Shown here piece by piece: positions 47,454 to 55,950 of a stretch of 64,000 nucleotides of DNA. Position 1 is the first letter of the stretch; each line of letters starts with the position of its first letter. A program made the translations under genes and the position numbers. The notes under the pieces were generated by a model. That model saw only the letters and a program-made list of their open reading frames with translations, was not told the origin of the DNA and did no database searches. The DNA is from Profundibacterium mesophilum KAUST100406-0324 (lineage in GTDB: Bacteria; Pseudomonadota; Alphaproteobacteria; Rhodobacterales; Rhodobacteraceae): the NCBI RefSeq assembly GCF_009835145.1, contig NZ_APKE01000035.1:1-64000 (forward strand). Reading direction: 5' to 3'.

Positions 47454-48518
47454 TCAGCCGTTTTTTGCGTCCAGGGGCGCCTCCCTCAGTGCCGGAAGGC
47501 AAACGGTGAAACGGCTCCCCTGCCCCGGAACGCTTTCGATGAGCAGCCGGCCGCGATGGCGCGAGACGATATGCTTGACGATCGCAAGGCCGAGCCCGGT
47601 CCCGCCGGCGCCGCGCGCCCGGTGCGCATCGACGCGGTAGAACCGCTCGGTGAGCCTGGGAAGATGCTCCGGCGCGATCCCGGCCCCGTCATCGGTCACC
47701 GAGATTCGTGCCTCGGGCGCTCCTTGGGTGGCCATGTGCAGCCCGATCCCGATCCGCTTGCCGCCATACTTGATCGCGTTCTCGACAAGGTTGCGCGCCA
47801 CCCGGGTGAGCTGATCACGCTCGCCGTTGACGGGCGGTACGGCGCGGTCCAGGTCGAGATCGATCGTGCTTCCGGCTTCCTCGGCGACGGGCCGCAGCGC
47901 CTCAACGGCGCCGGCGAGGATCTCGTCCAGCGCCACCTGCCCCGCAGGCGGCCGGCGCTCTGACCCCTCGACCTCGCTGAGCGAGAGCAGATCGCCCACC
48001 AGCCGGCTCATGCGCGCCGCCTCCTGTGCCATGATGCCGAGGAAGCGTGAGCGGGCATCCGGGTCGTTTCGCGCCGCGCCGCGCAGCGTCTCGATGAACC
48101 CCAGCATGGCGGTGAGCGGGCTGCGCAGCTCATGGCCGATATTCGCGACAAATTCACGCCGCACGAGCTCGGCCTGCTCGACACCCGAGATGTCCTCGAA
48201 GCTCACCAGGATGCTTCCATCCGATACCGGGCGCACATGCACCTTCCACAGCAGGTCCCGCTCGGCGTCGATGCCGCGATACCGGCAGGTGTTGGCCAGC
48301 CCGCTGCGCCGCGTATCGGCAACTGCGTTGAGCAGCGCCGGCTGCCGCAGGACGCTTGCATAGGGTAGTCCGGCGAGCTCCTGCCCCAGCAAACGTGCCG
48401 CCGGCGCATTGGCCGCCCGCACCCGCCCGCTCGCCGAAATCACGAGCGCCGGCTGCGGCAGGGCCATGAGGATGGCGAGGTCCGCCGTTTCCGGGCTTCG
48501 ACGCTGCGGCACCGTCAC
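47454..48518 (-). CDS. phoR: Phosphate regulon sensor histidine kinase PhoR
   Basis: The partner kinase of PhoB. The 354-residue protein has a PAS-like sensor region (about 15-115, LPQPALVISASGRVRAANAPA), a dimerisation/phospho-acceptor helix with His in VANIGHELRSPLTAM, and an ATPase domain with N-box NLVENAIKYGG, G1 VTDDGAGI and G2 GAGGTGLGLAIVKH. No membrane segment is present, so it must sense phosphate status through PhoU or the Pst complex at the membrane. The start is GTG at 48518, with GTG at 48512 as alternative. It precedes pstS, which has its own promoter. Confidence 0.93.
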   Translation of the reverse strand: MTVPQRRSPETADLAILMALPQPALVISASGRVRAANAPAARLLGQELAGLPYASVLRQPALLNAVADTRRSGLANTCRYRGIDAERDLLWKVHVRPVSDGSILVSFEDISGVEQAELVRREFVANIGHELRSPLTAMLGFIETLRGAARNDPDARSRFLGIMAQEAARMSRLVGDLLSLSEVEGSERRPPAGQVALDEILAGAVEALRPVAEEAGSTIDLDLDRAVPPVNGERDQLTRVARNLVENAIKYGGKRIGIGLHMATQGAPEARISVTDDGAGIAPEHLPRLTERFYRVDAHRARGAGGTGLGLAIVKHIVSRHRGRLLIESVPGQGSRFTVCLPALREAPLDAKNG

Positions 48519-48599
48519 GATGTCACGTTACGTAAGATACGCACAAGTCCACCCCGTTCGGCGATAAAGGGCTATGAATAAGCCTAGATGCATGTTTAT

Positions 48600-48617
48600 C
48601 TGTATCAAGGTATACAG
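48600..48617. promoter_or_regulatory. 18-bp inverted repeat upstream of a hypothetical gene
   Basis: CTGTAT-CAAGGT-ATACAG, flanked by AT-rich sequence, lies 88 bp upstream of the ATG at 48705 and 80 bp from phoR. The shape suits a dimeric regulator. It is superficially like a LuxR-type box, but the half-site spacing is 2 bp too long. Confidence 0.4.
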
Positions 48618-48704
48618 GTTCGAAACCTTTTTCGCGATATTTCCACATTCACGGCAAGTCCATTCGTCAGTTCTCATCGACCCATCAGGAAACGAGTAAC
48701 CATC

Positions 48705-49094
48705 ATGTTCACGGATTCGAAAGTCCTGCAAATGCCCCAGACATCCGGTGCCCGGAAGGCTGTCATCACCCTCTTCGCCGGGTTCGGACCCGGTCCGGGA
48801 CCGGCGGAGAAGGCCTATAAGCCCGATGTGGAGGGTCGCCTGTGGGCCGATGACCTCGCCGAGATCGAGCTGATGGTCAGGCTCTACAATCCCTGCGAGG
48901 TCATCTCCCCGCTCATCGCCAAAAACTTCGATTGCATCGATCTTGCGCAGATCCTGCAATGCTGCCGGTTCAGGGGCACCTACCGCGCGCAGAGCACCTC
49001 TGAGAATGTCATCCCGATCGTCCGTGACGAGATCGCGGATCTCGACCTGGGCTTCGAATTCGCCATTCTGCCGGAGGACCGTCTACTCGGCTGA
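48705..49094 (+). CDS. Conserved-looking hypothetical protein
   Basis: A 129-residue cytoplasmic protein that I do not recognise. It has no signal peptide or membrane segment. A hydrophobic strand with a Gly/Pro-rich turn (AVITLFAGFGPGPGPAEKAY) is followed by an acidic helical region (DDLAEIELMVRLYNPCEVISP) and three cysteines (FDCIDLAQILQCCRF). ATG at 48705 has AGGAAACGAG upstream; a longer frame from 48588 is less likely. It is divergent from phoR, with an inverted repeat in the spacer, and overlaps the convergent PLP-enzyme gene by 12 bp. Confidence 0.65.
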   Translation: MFTDSKVLQMPQTSGARKAVITLFAGFGPGPGPAEKAYKPDVEGRLWADDLAEIELMVRLYNPCEVISPLIAKNFDCIDLAQILQCCRFRGTYRAQSTSENVIPIVRDEIADLDLGFEFAILPEDRLLG

Positions 49095-50276
49095 GGCAGC
49101 CCCGCTCGCGGCGATGGCGCTCTCGAACTCGCGCAGAAGAAGGTCGATCGGCTCGATGCCGACCGAAATCCGGAAACTCCCCTCGCTGAGCCCAAGCGCG
49201 CGTCGCCCCTCTGCGCTCAGCGCGCGGTGCGAGGACGTTGCGGGATGGCTGATCGTCGTTCCGATATCGCCAAGCGTCGGTGCGAAGGCGATGGTGCGCG
49301 CGGCCCGGACGAAGGCATTGGCCTCTGCCCGTCCCCCGTTCAACGTGAATGTCACCATGTTGCCGCCCCGCTCGCCCAGAAGCACCCTCGCGCGGTCATG
49401 GTCGGGATGATCCGGGCGCATCGGGTAGAGGAGCTCGCGCACCCCCGGACAGCCCGCCAGGTGATCGGCCAGCCGCGCGGCATTCTCCTCGGCCCTGTCA
49501 TAGCGCAGCTCGAACGAGTAGAGGCCACGCTCGGCGAGCCAGCAGTCGAAGGGGCTCGGCGTCAGGCCAAGGGTGATCGCGGTCACCCGGATCGCCTCGC
49601 GCAGCGCCGGATCGCGCGCGGCGACGTAACCCAGAGTGACATCGGAATGCCCTGCCAGGAGCTTGGTCACCGAGTGGATGACGATATCCGCACCACGCTC
49701 GAACGGGCGCAGCGCCCGGGGCGTGGTGAAGGTGTTGTCCACTGCCAGGAGGATCCCCCGGCGCCGGGCCAGATCGGCGATCGCGTCGAGATCGGCGAGG
49801 CGCAGTGTCGGGTTCGAGACCAGCTCGACCAGGATCATCCGCGTTTCGGGCCGCAGCGCCGCCTCGATCGCCGCGGCATCGCCGGCATCGGCAAGGCTCG
49901 TGGCGACGCCAAACCGCGGCAGCTCCTCGTTCATCATGCGCAGCGAGCGGCCGTAGAGCTGCGTGCCGCCGAGCACGTGATCCCCCGCCTTCAGGCACCC
50001 CAGAAGGGCGGCCGTGACCGCCGCCATCCCCGAGCCGGTCACGAGCCCGCCCTCGGTGCCTTCCATCGCGTCGATCTTGCGGGCCAGGACCTCGGCGTTC
50101 GGATGTCCCTCCCGCGCGTAGGTGTAGCCCTTGGCGCGCCCCTCGTACTGATCGTCGAGCGCATCGGGGCTCTCGCTCGAATAGACGACGGAAGGTTGCA
50201 GGGGCGTGACAACCGCGCGGCTGCTGCTTTCGGGCCACGGGGTGCGGCGGACGATCGTGCGGGGTGTATCGGTCAT
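49083..50276 (-). CDS. Cys/Met metabolism PLP-dependent enzyme
   Basis: A 397-residue member of the cystathionine gamma-synthase/beta-lyase family. PLP-binding features are VTGSGMAAVTAALLG (cofactor phosphate loop), VDNTFTTPRALRPFERGAD and the Schiff-base lysine in HSVTKLLAGHSDVTLG. The substrate-binding C-terminus contains FAPTLGDIGTTISHPATSSH. It acts in sulfur amino-acid metabolism (cystathionine beta-lyase, gamma-synthase or methionine gamma-lyase activity); the sequence does not decide between these. ATG at 50276 has GGAAG 5 nt upstream. It lies 41 bp downstream of the gamma carbonic anhydrase on the same strand. Confidence 0.87.
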   Translation of the reverse strand: MTDTPRTIVRRTPWPESSSRAVVTPLQPSVVYSSESPDALDDQYEGRAKGYTYAREGHPNAEVLARKIDAMEGTEGGLVTGSGMAAVTAALLGCLKAGDHVLGGTQLYGRSLRMMNEELPRFGVATSLADAGDAAAIEAALRPETRMILVELVSNPTLRLADLDAIADLARRRGILLAVDNTFTTPRALRPFERGADIVIHSVTKLLAGHSDVTLGYVAARDPALREAIRVTAITLGLTPSPFDCWLAERGLYSFELRYDRAEENAARLADHLAGCPGVRELLYPMRPDHPDHDRARVLLGERGGNMVTFTLNGGRAEANAFVRAARTIAFAPTLGDIGTTISHPATSSHRALSAEGRRALGLSEGSFRISVGIEPIDLLLREFESAIAASGAASAE

Positions 50277-50317
50277 GTTGTCTTCCGGGTTGAGGGATAA
50301 ATGCGGCCGCTGACCGT

Positions 50318-50845
50318 TCAAAGGGCGGTGAGCCCTGCGCGGAAGCGTGCCGCGTTCCTGCGGTAATTCGCGGCCGAGGCACGCAGGCCTTCGAGCGCGG
50401 CGTCGTCGAGCCTCCTGACGATCTTGCCGGGCGCACCCATCACGAGGCTGCCATCGGGGATCTCCTTGCCTTCTGTGACAAGGGCACCGGCCCCGATCAG
50501 GCAGCCTTTGCCGATCCGGGCGCCGTTCAGCACCGTCGCGCCCATGCCGATGAGGCTGCCATCCCCGATGGTGCAGCCATGCAGAATCGCCTTGTGCCCG
50601 ATCGTGCAATCCTCGCCGATCTCGAGCGGGAAGCCCGGATCGGTATGGAGCACGCAATTCTCCTGGATGTTGCTGCCGCGTCCGACGGTGATCGGCTCGT
50701 TGTCGCCGCGCAGCGTCGCGCCGAACCAGATCGAGCTGTCTGGCATGAGGATCACGCGCCCGATCACATTCGCATCGGGCGCGATCCAGGCCGAGCCGTC
50801 CTGCGGCAGTTCGGGGCGGATGTCGTCAAGGGCGTAGATCGTCAT
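50318..50845 (-). CDS. Gamma carbonic anhydrase family protein (YrdA/PaaY type)
   Basis: A 175-residue left-handed beta-helix protein. The hexapeptide pattern is clear ([21 protein letters not shown], then [15 protein letters not shown] and [16 protein letters not shown]), with the zinc histidines of the family in [14 protein letters not shown]. Many members have weak or no carbonic anhydrase activity, so the physiological reaction is open. ATG at 50845 has GAGGAGAG upstream and overlaps the gmk stop by 20 bp, so it is co-translated with gmk. Confidence 0.87.
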   Translation of the reverse strand: MTIYALDDIRPELPQDGSAWIAPDANVIGRVILMPDSSIWFGATLRGDNEPITVGRGSNIQENCVLHTDPGFPLEIGEDCTIGHKAILHGCTIGDGSLIGMGATVLNGARIGKGCLIGAGALVTEGKEIPDGSLVMGAPGKIVRRLDDAALEGLRASAANYRRNAARFRAGLTAL

Positions 50846-51482
50846 CGTTTCTCTCCTCGAATTCGTGATTGAGCCGCCGGACCGTCTCGACCAGGGACGG
50901 CTGTTGCGAGATGCGCATCCGCTCGGCGCTGACGATCGTCTTCAGACGCTCCTCGGTCTCGTCGAGATCGTCATTGACCAGAACGTAGTCGTATTCGGGC
51001 CAGTGGCTGATCTCGTCGCGGCTCTTGCGCATGCGCGCGGCGATGACCCCATCGCTGTCCTGCGCGCGTGAGCGCAGCCGCCGCTCCAGCTCCGGTATGG
51101 ACGGGGGGAGGATGAAGATGGACAAGGTATGCTTGCCCAGGATCGAGTTCCGGATCTGCTGGCCGCCCTGCCAGTCGATGTCGAAAAGCACGTCGCGCCC
51201 CTCGGTGATCGCCGCCTGGACCGGCGCGGCGGGCGAGCCGTAGAAGTTGCCGAAGACCTCCGCATGCTCCAGCATCTCGCCGCCGGCGATCATGGCGGCG
51301 AACTCGTCACGGCTGCGAAAATAATACTCGCGCCCGTCCAGCTCGCCCGCGCGCGGCGCACGCGTGGTTGCCGAGACAGAAAAGCTCAGCGCGTCGTCCC
51401 AGAGCATCAGGCGTTTGGCCAAGGTGGACTTGCCGGCCCCCGATGGCGAGCTGAGGATGATGAGAAGGCCGCGTCTCGCCAA
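50826..51482 (-). CDS. gmk: Guanylate kinase
   Basis: Phosphorylates GMP to GDP with ATP. The 218-residue protein has the P-loop [15 protein letters not shown], the GMP-binding loop [23 protein letters not shown], and the lid with [12 protein letters not shown]. The only sensible start is TTG at 51482 (GGAG 7 nt upstream, inside the end of yicC); the first ATG lies after the P-loop. It is 4 bp after yicC, a common pairing. Confidence 0.95.
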   Translation of the reverse strand: MARRGLLIILSSPSGAGKSTLAKRLMLWDDALSFSVSATTRAPRAGELDGREYYFRSRDEFAAMIAGGEMLEHAEVFGNFYGSPAAPVQAAITEGRDVLFDIDWQGGQQIRNSILGKHTLSIFILPPSIPELERRLRSRAQDSDGVIAARMRKSRDEISHWPEYDYVLVNDDLDETEERLKTIVSAERMRISQQPSLVETVRRLNHEFEERNDDDLRP

Positions 51483-51486
51483 TGTC

Positions 51487-52383
51487 TTACTCCAGGTTCT
51501 GAACTTGCTCGCGCATCTGATCTATGGCGTATTTCAGGTCAAGTCCGGTTCTGGTGAGGGGGCCGTGCTGTGCCTTCGCGCACAGGGTGTTCGCCTCGCG
51601 GTTGAACTCCTGCGTCAGGAAGTCGAGCTTGCGTCCCGCCGGCCCGCCCGCCGCCAGAAGCGTACGCGCGGCCAGAAGATGCGTCTGCAGGCGTTCGATC
51701 TCCTCGGAGACGTCGATCTTCACCGCGATCAGCGCAAGCTCCTCTTCGAGCCGCGCGGGGTCGATATCGGGACGTGCGTCGAGCGCCCGCTCCAGCGCCG
51801 CCTCCATCTGCGCGCGCAGCCCGCCCGCACGCTCCTGTGCCAGCGCGACTGCCCGCTCGGTAAGCGCGCCGATCTCATCGAGCCGCGCGCGAAGATGCGC
51901 CCCGATGCGCGCGCCCTCCTCCGCCCGGCTCGCTTCGAACTGGCGCAGCATCTCGGACAGATCGTGCAAGAGCGCATCGCGAAGGGCCGAATGGTCCTCC
52001 CCGCCGCGCATCTGCAGATCCTGAACCCCCCGCATGGCGAGGATGTCGGTCGCCGTCACGGGGCCAAGCACGAGGCCCGCCTCCTGCGCCGCGCCCTCGA
52101 TCCGCCGCACGCGGGCGAGCATCTCGGCCAATGCCTCGGTGTTGATCCCGCCGCCGCGCGTCATCTCGGGATCGCGCGCAAGCCGCAGCCCGAGCGTTAT
52201 GTTGCCACGTGTCGCGGCCCCTTGCATGCGGGCGCGCACCGCCGCCTCGAGACCCTCGATCCAATCGGGCAGGCGCAGCTTCATGTCGAGACCGCGTCCG
52301 TTCACCGACCGCAGGTCCCAGCTCCAGCTCCAGCCCTCGGCGGCGCCGGTCCCGGCGGCGAAACCCGTCATCGAATGGAGCAT
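51487..52383 (-). CDS. yicC: YicC family endoribonuclease
   Basis: A 298-residue protein of the YicC family, recently recognised endoribonucleases that act in RNA decay. It begins with the family hallmark MLHSMTGFA and has ELRSVNGR-type [17 protein letters not shown], and ends with [23 protein letters not shown], both near-invariant in YicC proteins. ATG at 52383 has AAGGGAAG about 6 nt upstream. It is the first gene of the yicC-gmk-gamma carbonic anhydrase unit, and its last codons contain the ribosome site of gmk. Confidence 0.93.
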   Translation of the reverse strand: MLHSMTGFAAGTGAAEGWSWSWDLRSVNGRGLDMKLRLPDWIEGLEAAVRARMQGAATRGNITLGLRLARDPEMTRGGGINTEALAEMLARVRRIEGAAQEAGLVLGPVTATDILAMRGVQDLQMRGGEDHSALRDALLHDLSEMLRQFEASRAEEGARIGAHLRARLDEIGALTERAVALAQERAGGLRAQMEAALERALDARPDIDPARLEEELALIAVKIDVSEEIERLQTHLLAARTLLAAGGPAGRKLDFLTQEFNREANTLCAKAQHGPLTRTGLDLKYAIDQMREQVQNLE

Positions 52384-52500
52384 TCACGTCTTCCCTTCAG
52401 GCACATGGCCCGTTTGCCCTAGCAAAGGCGCGCGAAGCTGGCAATCGCGCGCGCCCCTTGCCCGGTGGCCCATGCCGGGCCAGTCCCGGTCGGCGCGGCT

Positions 52501-53706
52501 CTATTCGATGATCACGCCGTAGCGCTGCTCGAGCCAGTCGCGCACGAACACGCGTGCCTCGGGCGTCAGCTCGGTAATGGCGTCGAGCGCGGTCTGCGCA
52601 TCAGCGCCGGCGAGCTGCGGATAGGGGTCGATCGCCTCGAAGGCCTTGGCCTCGAAATCATCCTCCGCGACCATCGCGGCGAACGCGGCCTCGTATTCCT
52701 CGATCACCTCCGTCGGGGCGTCCTCGGGCGCGAACAGCATCTTCTGCGCGGCCAGACCGCCGATGAGAAAGGCGCGCCATGCGTCCCATCCGGCCCCGTC
52801 GGGCGTGCATTCGGGCAAGGCGTCGCAGATTTCGAGGACGGTCGGAACCTCGGGCAGAAGGGGGTCACGGCCGATCTCGCCGTTTGCCTCGAGCGTGCCG
52901 AAGGTCATCAGCGCGTTTCCCCGCGTTCCCTTCCGCCCGCCCGTCTGCCTCTGGAAAGCCGGCACGGTCTGAAAGTCGAGGTCGGTATCGCCGTCGAGAA
53001 AGGCCCGGCGGGTCTCCGCGCGGCTTTCGAACTTGAACGGATCGGTGATCTGCACGCCAAGCAGGTCGAGCGCGAGCAGCGCCAGCAGATCGAGCCCCGT
53101 CGCGCTGACCGCACCGTAGCGCACCGGGACCTCGCGCAGGATCGTGGGATCGGCGGCGAAGGCGCGCGCAAGCGCCGCGTTGCCGTAGATCAGCCCGCCG
53201 GTGCCGGAGGCGAGGAGCGGACGCCATCCCGCGTAGTCGTATTGTGCCCGCGGATCGCCCAGCAGGTAGGAGAACTGCGTCTGTGCCGAGGTGCCGAACA
53301 GCAGATCCGCCCCGCGCCCCGCCTGCGCCGAGAACCAGTTCGCCCCAAGGGTCGACCCGCCACCGGGGCGGTAGCGCACGAGCACCTGCCGGGGCGGGTC
53401 ATCCAGCGCTTCGGACAGCATCCTGGCATAGAAGTTCGCCCAGCGCGCGGAGCCCCCCGTCTCGGTGAAGGGGATGACGAACTCGATCGCACCGGGTGGC
53501 AGGGGTTGCCCGCGCTCGGTTTCCTCCTGCGTGTCGTGCCCCGGCGCCGCCGCACCGAGCGTCGCCCCGATCACCGGCTTTCCCGGAGCCTCGGGCCCTG
53601 CGGCTGCCGTGCGCGTGGGCAGGGATGCGGCCAGCGTCATGCCGGCCATCGCAATGCCGACAAGTGTCATGCGCCGGCGGGGGCGTTCGGAAGCTGCCTT
53701 GGTCAT
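52501..53706 (-). CDS. TctC-like tripartite tricarboxylate-type solute-binding protein, orphan
   Basis: A 401-residue exported protein. The N-terminus is a signal sequence (LVGIAMAGMTLAASLPTRTAAAG). The mature part has the Bug/TctC strand (IEFVIPFTETGGSARWANFYA), the RPGGGSTLGANWF turn, and DLLFGTSAQTQFSYLLG. Compared with typical family members (about 320 residues) it is longer, with an extra C-terminal segment and cysteines (VLEICDALPECTPDG). No TctA or TctB membrane genes are nearby. Ligand unknown. ATG at 53706 has GAGGT about 10 nt upstream. Confidence 0.75.
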   Translation of the reverse strand: MTKAASERPRRRMTLVGIAMAGMTLAASLPTRTAAAGPEAPGKPVIGATLGAAAPGHDTQEETERGQPLPPGAIEFVIPFTETGGSARWANFYARMLSEALDDPPRQVLVRYRPGGGSTLGANWFSAQAGRGADLLFGTSAQTQFSYLLGDPRAQYDYAGWRPLLASGTGGLIYGNAALARAFAADPTILREVPVRYGAVSATGLDLLALLALDLLGVQITDPFKFESRAETRRAFLDGDTDLDFQTVPAFQRQTGGRKGTRGNALMTFGTLEANGEIGRDPLLPEVPTVLEICDALPECTPDGAGWDAWRAFLIGGLAAQKMLFAPEDAPTEVIEEYEAAFAAMVAEDDFEAKAFEAIDPYPQLAGADAQTALDAITELTPEARVFVRDWLEQRYGVIIE

Positions 53707-53920
53707 GTTCGCCAGACCTCGTGACTGTATGTGCTGTGTCCGCGAGCCTGCACAATTCGACCGGCGAGTTCAACGCACCTTCGGCGACCCGTGCGGGGAG
53801 CCGTCATGGCCGGCCGGATGGCGGGCATTACGCTCGGAAGGAACCCTCCAGCATGGGAGGTGTGTTTCGGGTCCATGCGGCACCTGCCGCCGAAACTCGC
53901 CAAGCATAGGAGCAAGACCA

Positions 53921-54397
53921 ATGGGCTACGGACGTTTCTTCGCGATGATCGCAACCTCCACGGTTGTCATGTTCGGATTGATGTATCTCAACACCTATGC
54001 CGCCGATCACCTGACATTCAGCGAAACGCGGGTGTACATGGCGATCATGATGGGCGGCGTGATGGCGGTGATCATGCTCGCCTTCATGCTGTCGATGTAT
54101 GACAGGAAATCGCTCAACATTGCGATCTTCGCGGGTGCGGCGGTGATCGCGGCCGGCTCGCTCTGGCTGGTGCGCAGTCAGCAGACGGTTCAGGACGCCT
54201 CCTGGATGAGGGCGATGATCCCGCACCATTCGATCGCCATCCTGACCAGCGAGCGCGCCGAGATCAGCGATCCGCGCGTGCGCAAGCTGGCCGACGAGAT
54301 CATAGAGGCACAGCGCCGCGAGATCGCCGAGATGAAGGCGCTCATTGCCGATCTCGAAGGCGGCCCGGCCGCCACGCCCGAGATCGACGGGCGCTGA
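53921..54397 (+). CDS. DUF305 domain membrane protein
   Basis: A 158-residue protein with three predicted membrane helices (about residues 7-28, 40-60 and 68-86) and a C-terminal DUF305 segment (WMRAMIPHHSIAILTSERAEI, then VRKLADEIIEAQRREIAEM). The HH pair and Met-rich N-terminal helices (MMGGVMAVIM) suggest metal binding, possibly copper, as proposed for DUF305 proteins next to copper genes. No such neighbours are present here. ATG at 53921 has GGAGC 7 nt upstream. It is convergent with the sugar dehydrogenase gene. Confidence 0.82.
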   Translation: MGYGRFFAMIATSTVVMFGLMYLNTYAADHLTFSETRVYMAIMMGGVMAVIMLAFMLSMYDRKSLNIAIFAGAAVIAAGSLWLVRSQQTVQDASWMRAMIPHHSIAILTSERAEISDPRVRKLADEIIEAQRREIAEMKALIADLEGGPAATPEIDGR

Positions 54398-54407
54398 GCG
54401 GCTGTCG

Positions 54408-54436
54408 CCCCGCGCCCATGGTATCGCGGCGCGGGG
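54408..54436. terminator. Bidirectional terminator hairpin after the DUF305 and sugar dehydrogenase genes
   Basis: CCCCGCGCC (54408-54416) and GGCGCGGGG (54428-54436) form a perfect 9-bp stem with an 11-nt loop, between two convergent genes. No T-run is present. Confidence 0.55.
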
Positions 54437-54437
54437 C

Positions 54438-55367
54438 CTACCAGTCGAAGGGATCGGTGAGGCGGCGGCGGCCGATCATGAAGGCATCCGCCACGTGGAT
54501 GAGGGGCTCGAGATCGAGCACGCTGCGCCCTTCCCTGACGAGCTGCGCCATCGTCTCGTAGAGCGCGGGATACTCCCGGTCCTCCCCCTCGATGCGCGCG
54601 CCGCCCCCGGGCTCGAAGATCGCGCCGCCATCGCCGAGCCGCGCGGCACCGCTGTCCGTCTCGAGAAGGATGTCCCAGGCCTGCGGCTCGGTCCCGCGCC
54701 AGTCGAGCCGTCCCGTCACCTCGGCGCTCTCGTGGTCGAAGACGAGTTGCGCGGCGATGGGCGTGTCGCGATTGGCCGGCACGTCGAGCACCGCGCTGCG
54801 AAGATGCAGGGCGCCCGGCATGAGCGCGGTCAGGATCGACAGCCCGTTGCTCCCGGGATCGAACACCCCGAGCCCGCCGGGCTCCCAAATCCATTCCTGG
54901 CCAGGATGCCAATGGCGCACATCCTCCTTCCAGATCAGATCGGCACGCCGCAGATCGCGACCCTTCAGCCATTGGGTCGCCGCATCCACCGCATGGGCGG
55001 CGCGCGAATGCCAGCTGCCGAAGAGCGTGACGCCGTGCGAATGCGCGAGGGAGCGCAGCCGCCTGCATTCGGCGAGCGTGGCGCCGGGCGGTTTCTCGAG
55101 CATCACATGGCGCCCGGCGGCGATCGCCTCTGCCGCATAGGCGAAACGCGGCCCCGGCGGCAGCGCGAGCGAGACCGTCTCGATCTCGGGATGTGCCCCG
55201 AGCGCCTCTGCAAGCGTGGCATATCCCGGCGCGCCGTCGATGCCCGCGTTGCGACTGACCGTCGCCGCCAGTTCCCAGTCATCCCCGCCGAGGATGGCGG
55301 GCACATGCTGATCGCGGGCGATCTTTCCGATCCCCGCGAGGAGGATTGGGCGCCGGCCCTCAGTCAA
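54438..55367 (-). CDS. Gfo/Idh/MocA family sugar 1-dehydrogenase (L-arabinose/D-galactose type)
   Basis: A 309-residue NAD(P)-dependent oxidoreductase. The Rossmann start reads LLAGIGKIARDQHVPAI, the conserved Lys is in HVMLEKPPGATL, and the C-terminal part has WKEDVRHWHPGQEWIWEPG, a signature of L-arabinose or D-galactose 1-dehydrogenases that make sugar lactones. TTG at 55367 is the only practical start: GGAG lies 5 nt upstream, and it overlaps the coaD stop by 8 bp, so the two are coupled. No other sugar-pathway genes are adjacent, so the substrate is inferred from sequence only. Confidence 0.8.
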   Translation of the reverse strand: MTEGRRPILLAGIGKIARDQHVPAILGGDDWELAATVSRNAGIDGAPGYATLAEALGAHPEIETVSLALPPGPRFAYAAEAIAAGRHVMLEKPPGATLAECRRLRSLAHSHGVTLFGSWHSRAAHAVDAATQWLKGRDLRRADLIWKEDVRHWHPGQEWIWEPGGLGVFDPGSNGLSILTALMPGALHLRSAVLDVPANRDTPIAAQLVFDHESAEVTGRLDWRGTEPQAWDILLETDSGAARLGDGGAIFEPGGGARIEGEDREYPALYETMAQLVREGRSVLDLEPLIHVADAFMIGRRRLTDPFDW

Positions 55368-55851
55368 GGCGGCTCCGCAATGCCCGGTTCACCTCGTGCG
55401 GCACGAATTTCGACACGTCGCCGCCATGGCGCGCGATCTCCTTGACGAGCTTGGAGGCGATCGCCTGATGCCGTGCGTCGGCCATCAGGAACACCGTCTC
55501 GACCGAGCTGTCGAGCACGCGGTTCATCCCCACCATCTGGTATTCGTATTCGAAATCCGCGACCGCGCGCAGGCCCCTGATGATCAGGCCCGCCCCGACA
55601 TCGCGCGCCGCGTCGATCAACAGGTTCTCGAACGGATGCGCGACGATCTCGGTGCCCGTCTGCGCCGACAGGGCCGTGCACTCCGCCTCGATCATCGCCA
55701 CGCGCTCGTCGAGCGAAAAGAGCGGACCCTTGTCGCGGTTGATCGCCACGCCGATCACGAGGCGGTCGACCAAGACACAGGCCCGGCAGATGATGTCGAG
55801 ATGACCCAGCGTGACGGGATCGAACGTTCCGGGGTACAAGCCTATGCGCAT
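55360..55851 (-). CDS. coaD: Pantetheine-phosphate adenylyltransferase
   Basis: Transfers AMP from ATP to 4'-phosphopantetheine to form dephospho-CoA. The 163-residue protein has the nucleotidyltransferase motif TFDPVTLGHLDI ((T/H)xGH), INRDKGPLFSLDER, and the adenylate-binding GLIIRGLRAVADFEYE, with the late motif FVPHEVNRALR. ATG at 55851 has AGGAAGG 5 nt upstream. The downstream sugar dehydrogenase overlaps its stop. Confidence 0.96.
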   Translation of the reverse strand: MRIGLYPGTFDPVTLGHLDIICRACVLVDRLVIGVAINRDKGPLFSLDERVAMIEAECTALSAQTGTEIVAHPFENLLIDAARDVGAGLIIRGLRAVADFEYEYQMVGMNRVLDSSVETVFLMADARHQAIASKLVKEIARHGGDVSKFVPHEVNRALRSRLD

Positions 55852-55950
55852 CTGGACCTTCCTGCCGCTTCGCCGCAACGCAACATTATTGCGCGGCCCG
55901 TTGCAAGCCCGAAACGACGCCGCGCCTGCGCCGGACCTGCCGCGGTGGCC

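Noticed and set aside
48505-48545. A PHO box upstream of phoR
   Set aside because: GTGACA-like pieces occur near 48516 and 48523, but not at 11-bp spacing and without a -10 element.
48600-48617. LuxR-type quorum-sensing box
   Set aside because: The half sites fit loosely but the spacing is 2 bp too long for a lux/las-type box, and no luxR or luxI gene is in the window.
48528-48959. Minus-strand 143-codon frame overlapping the hypothetical gene
   Set aside because: No ribosome site, no domain and full overlap with the better-supported plus-strand gene.
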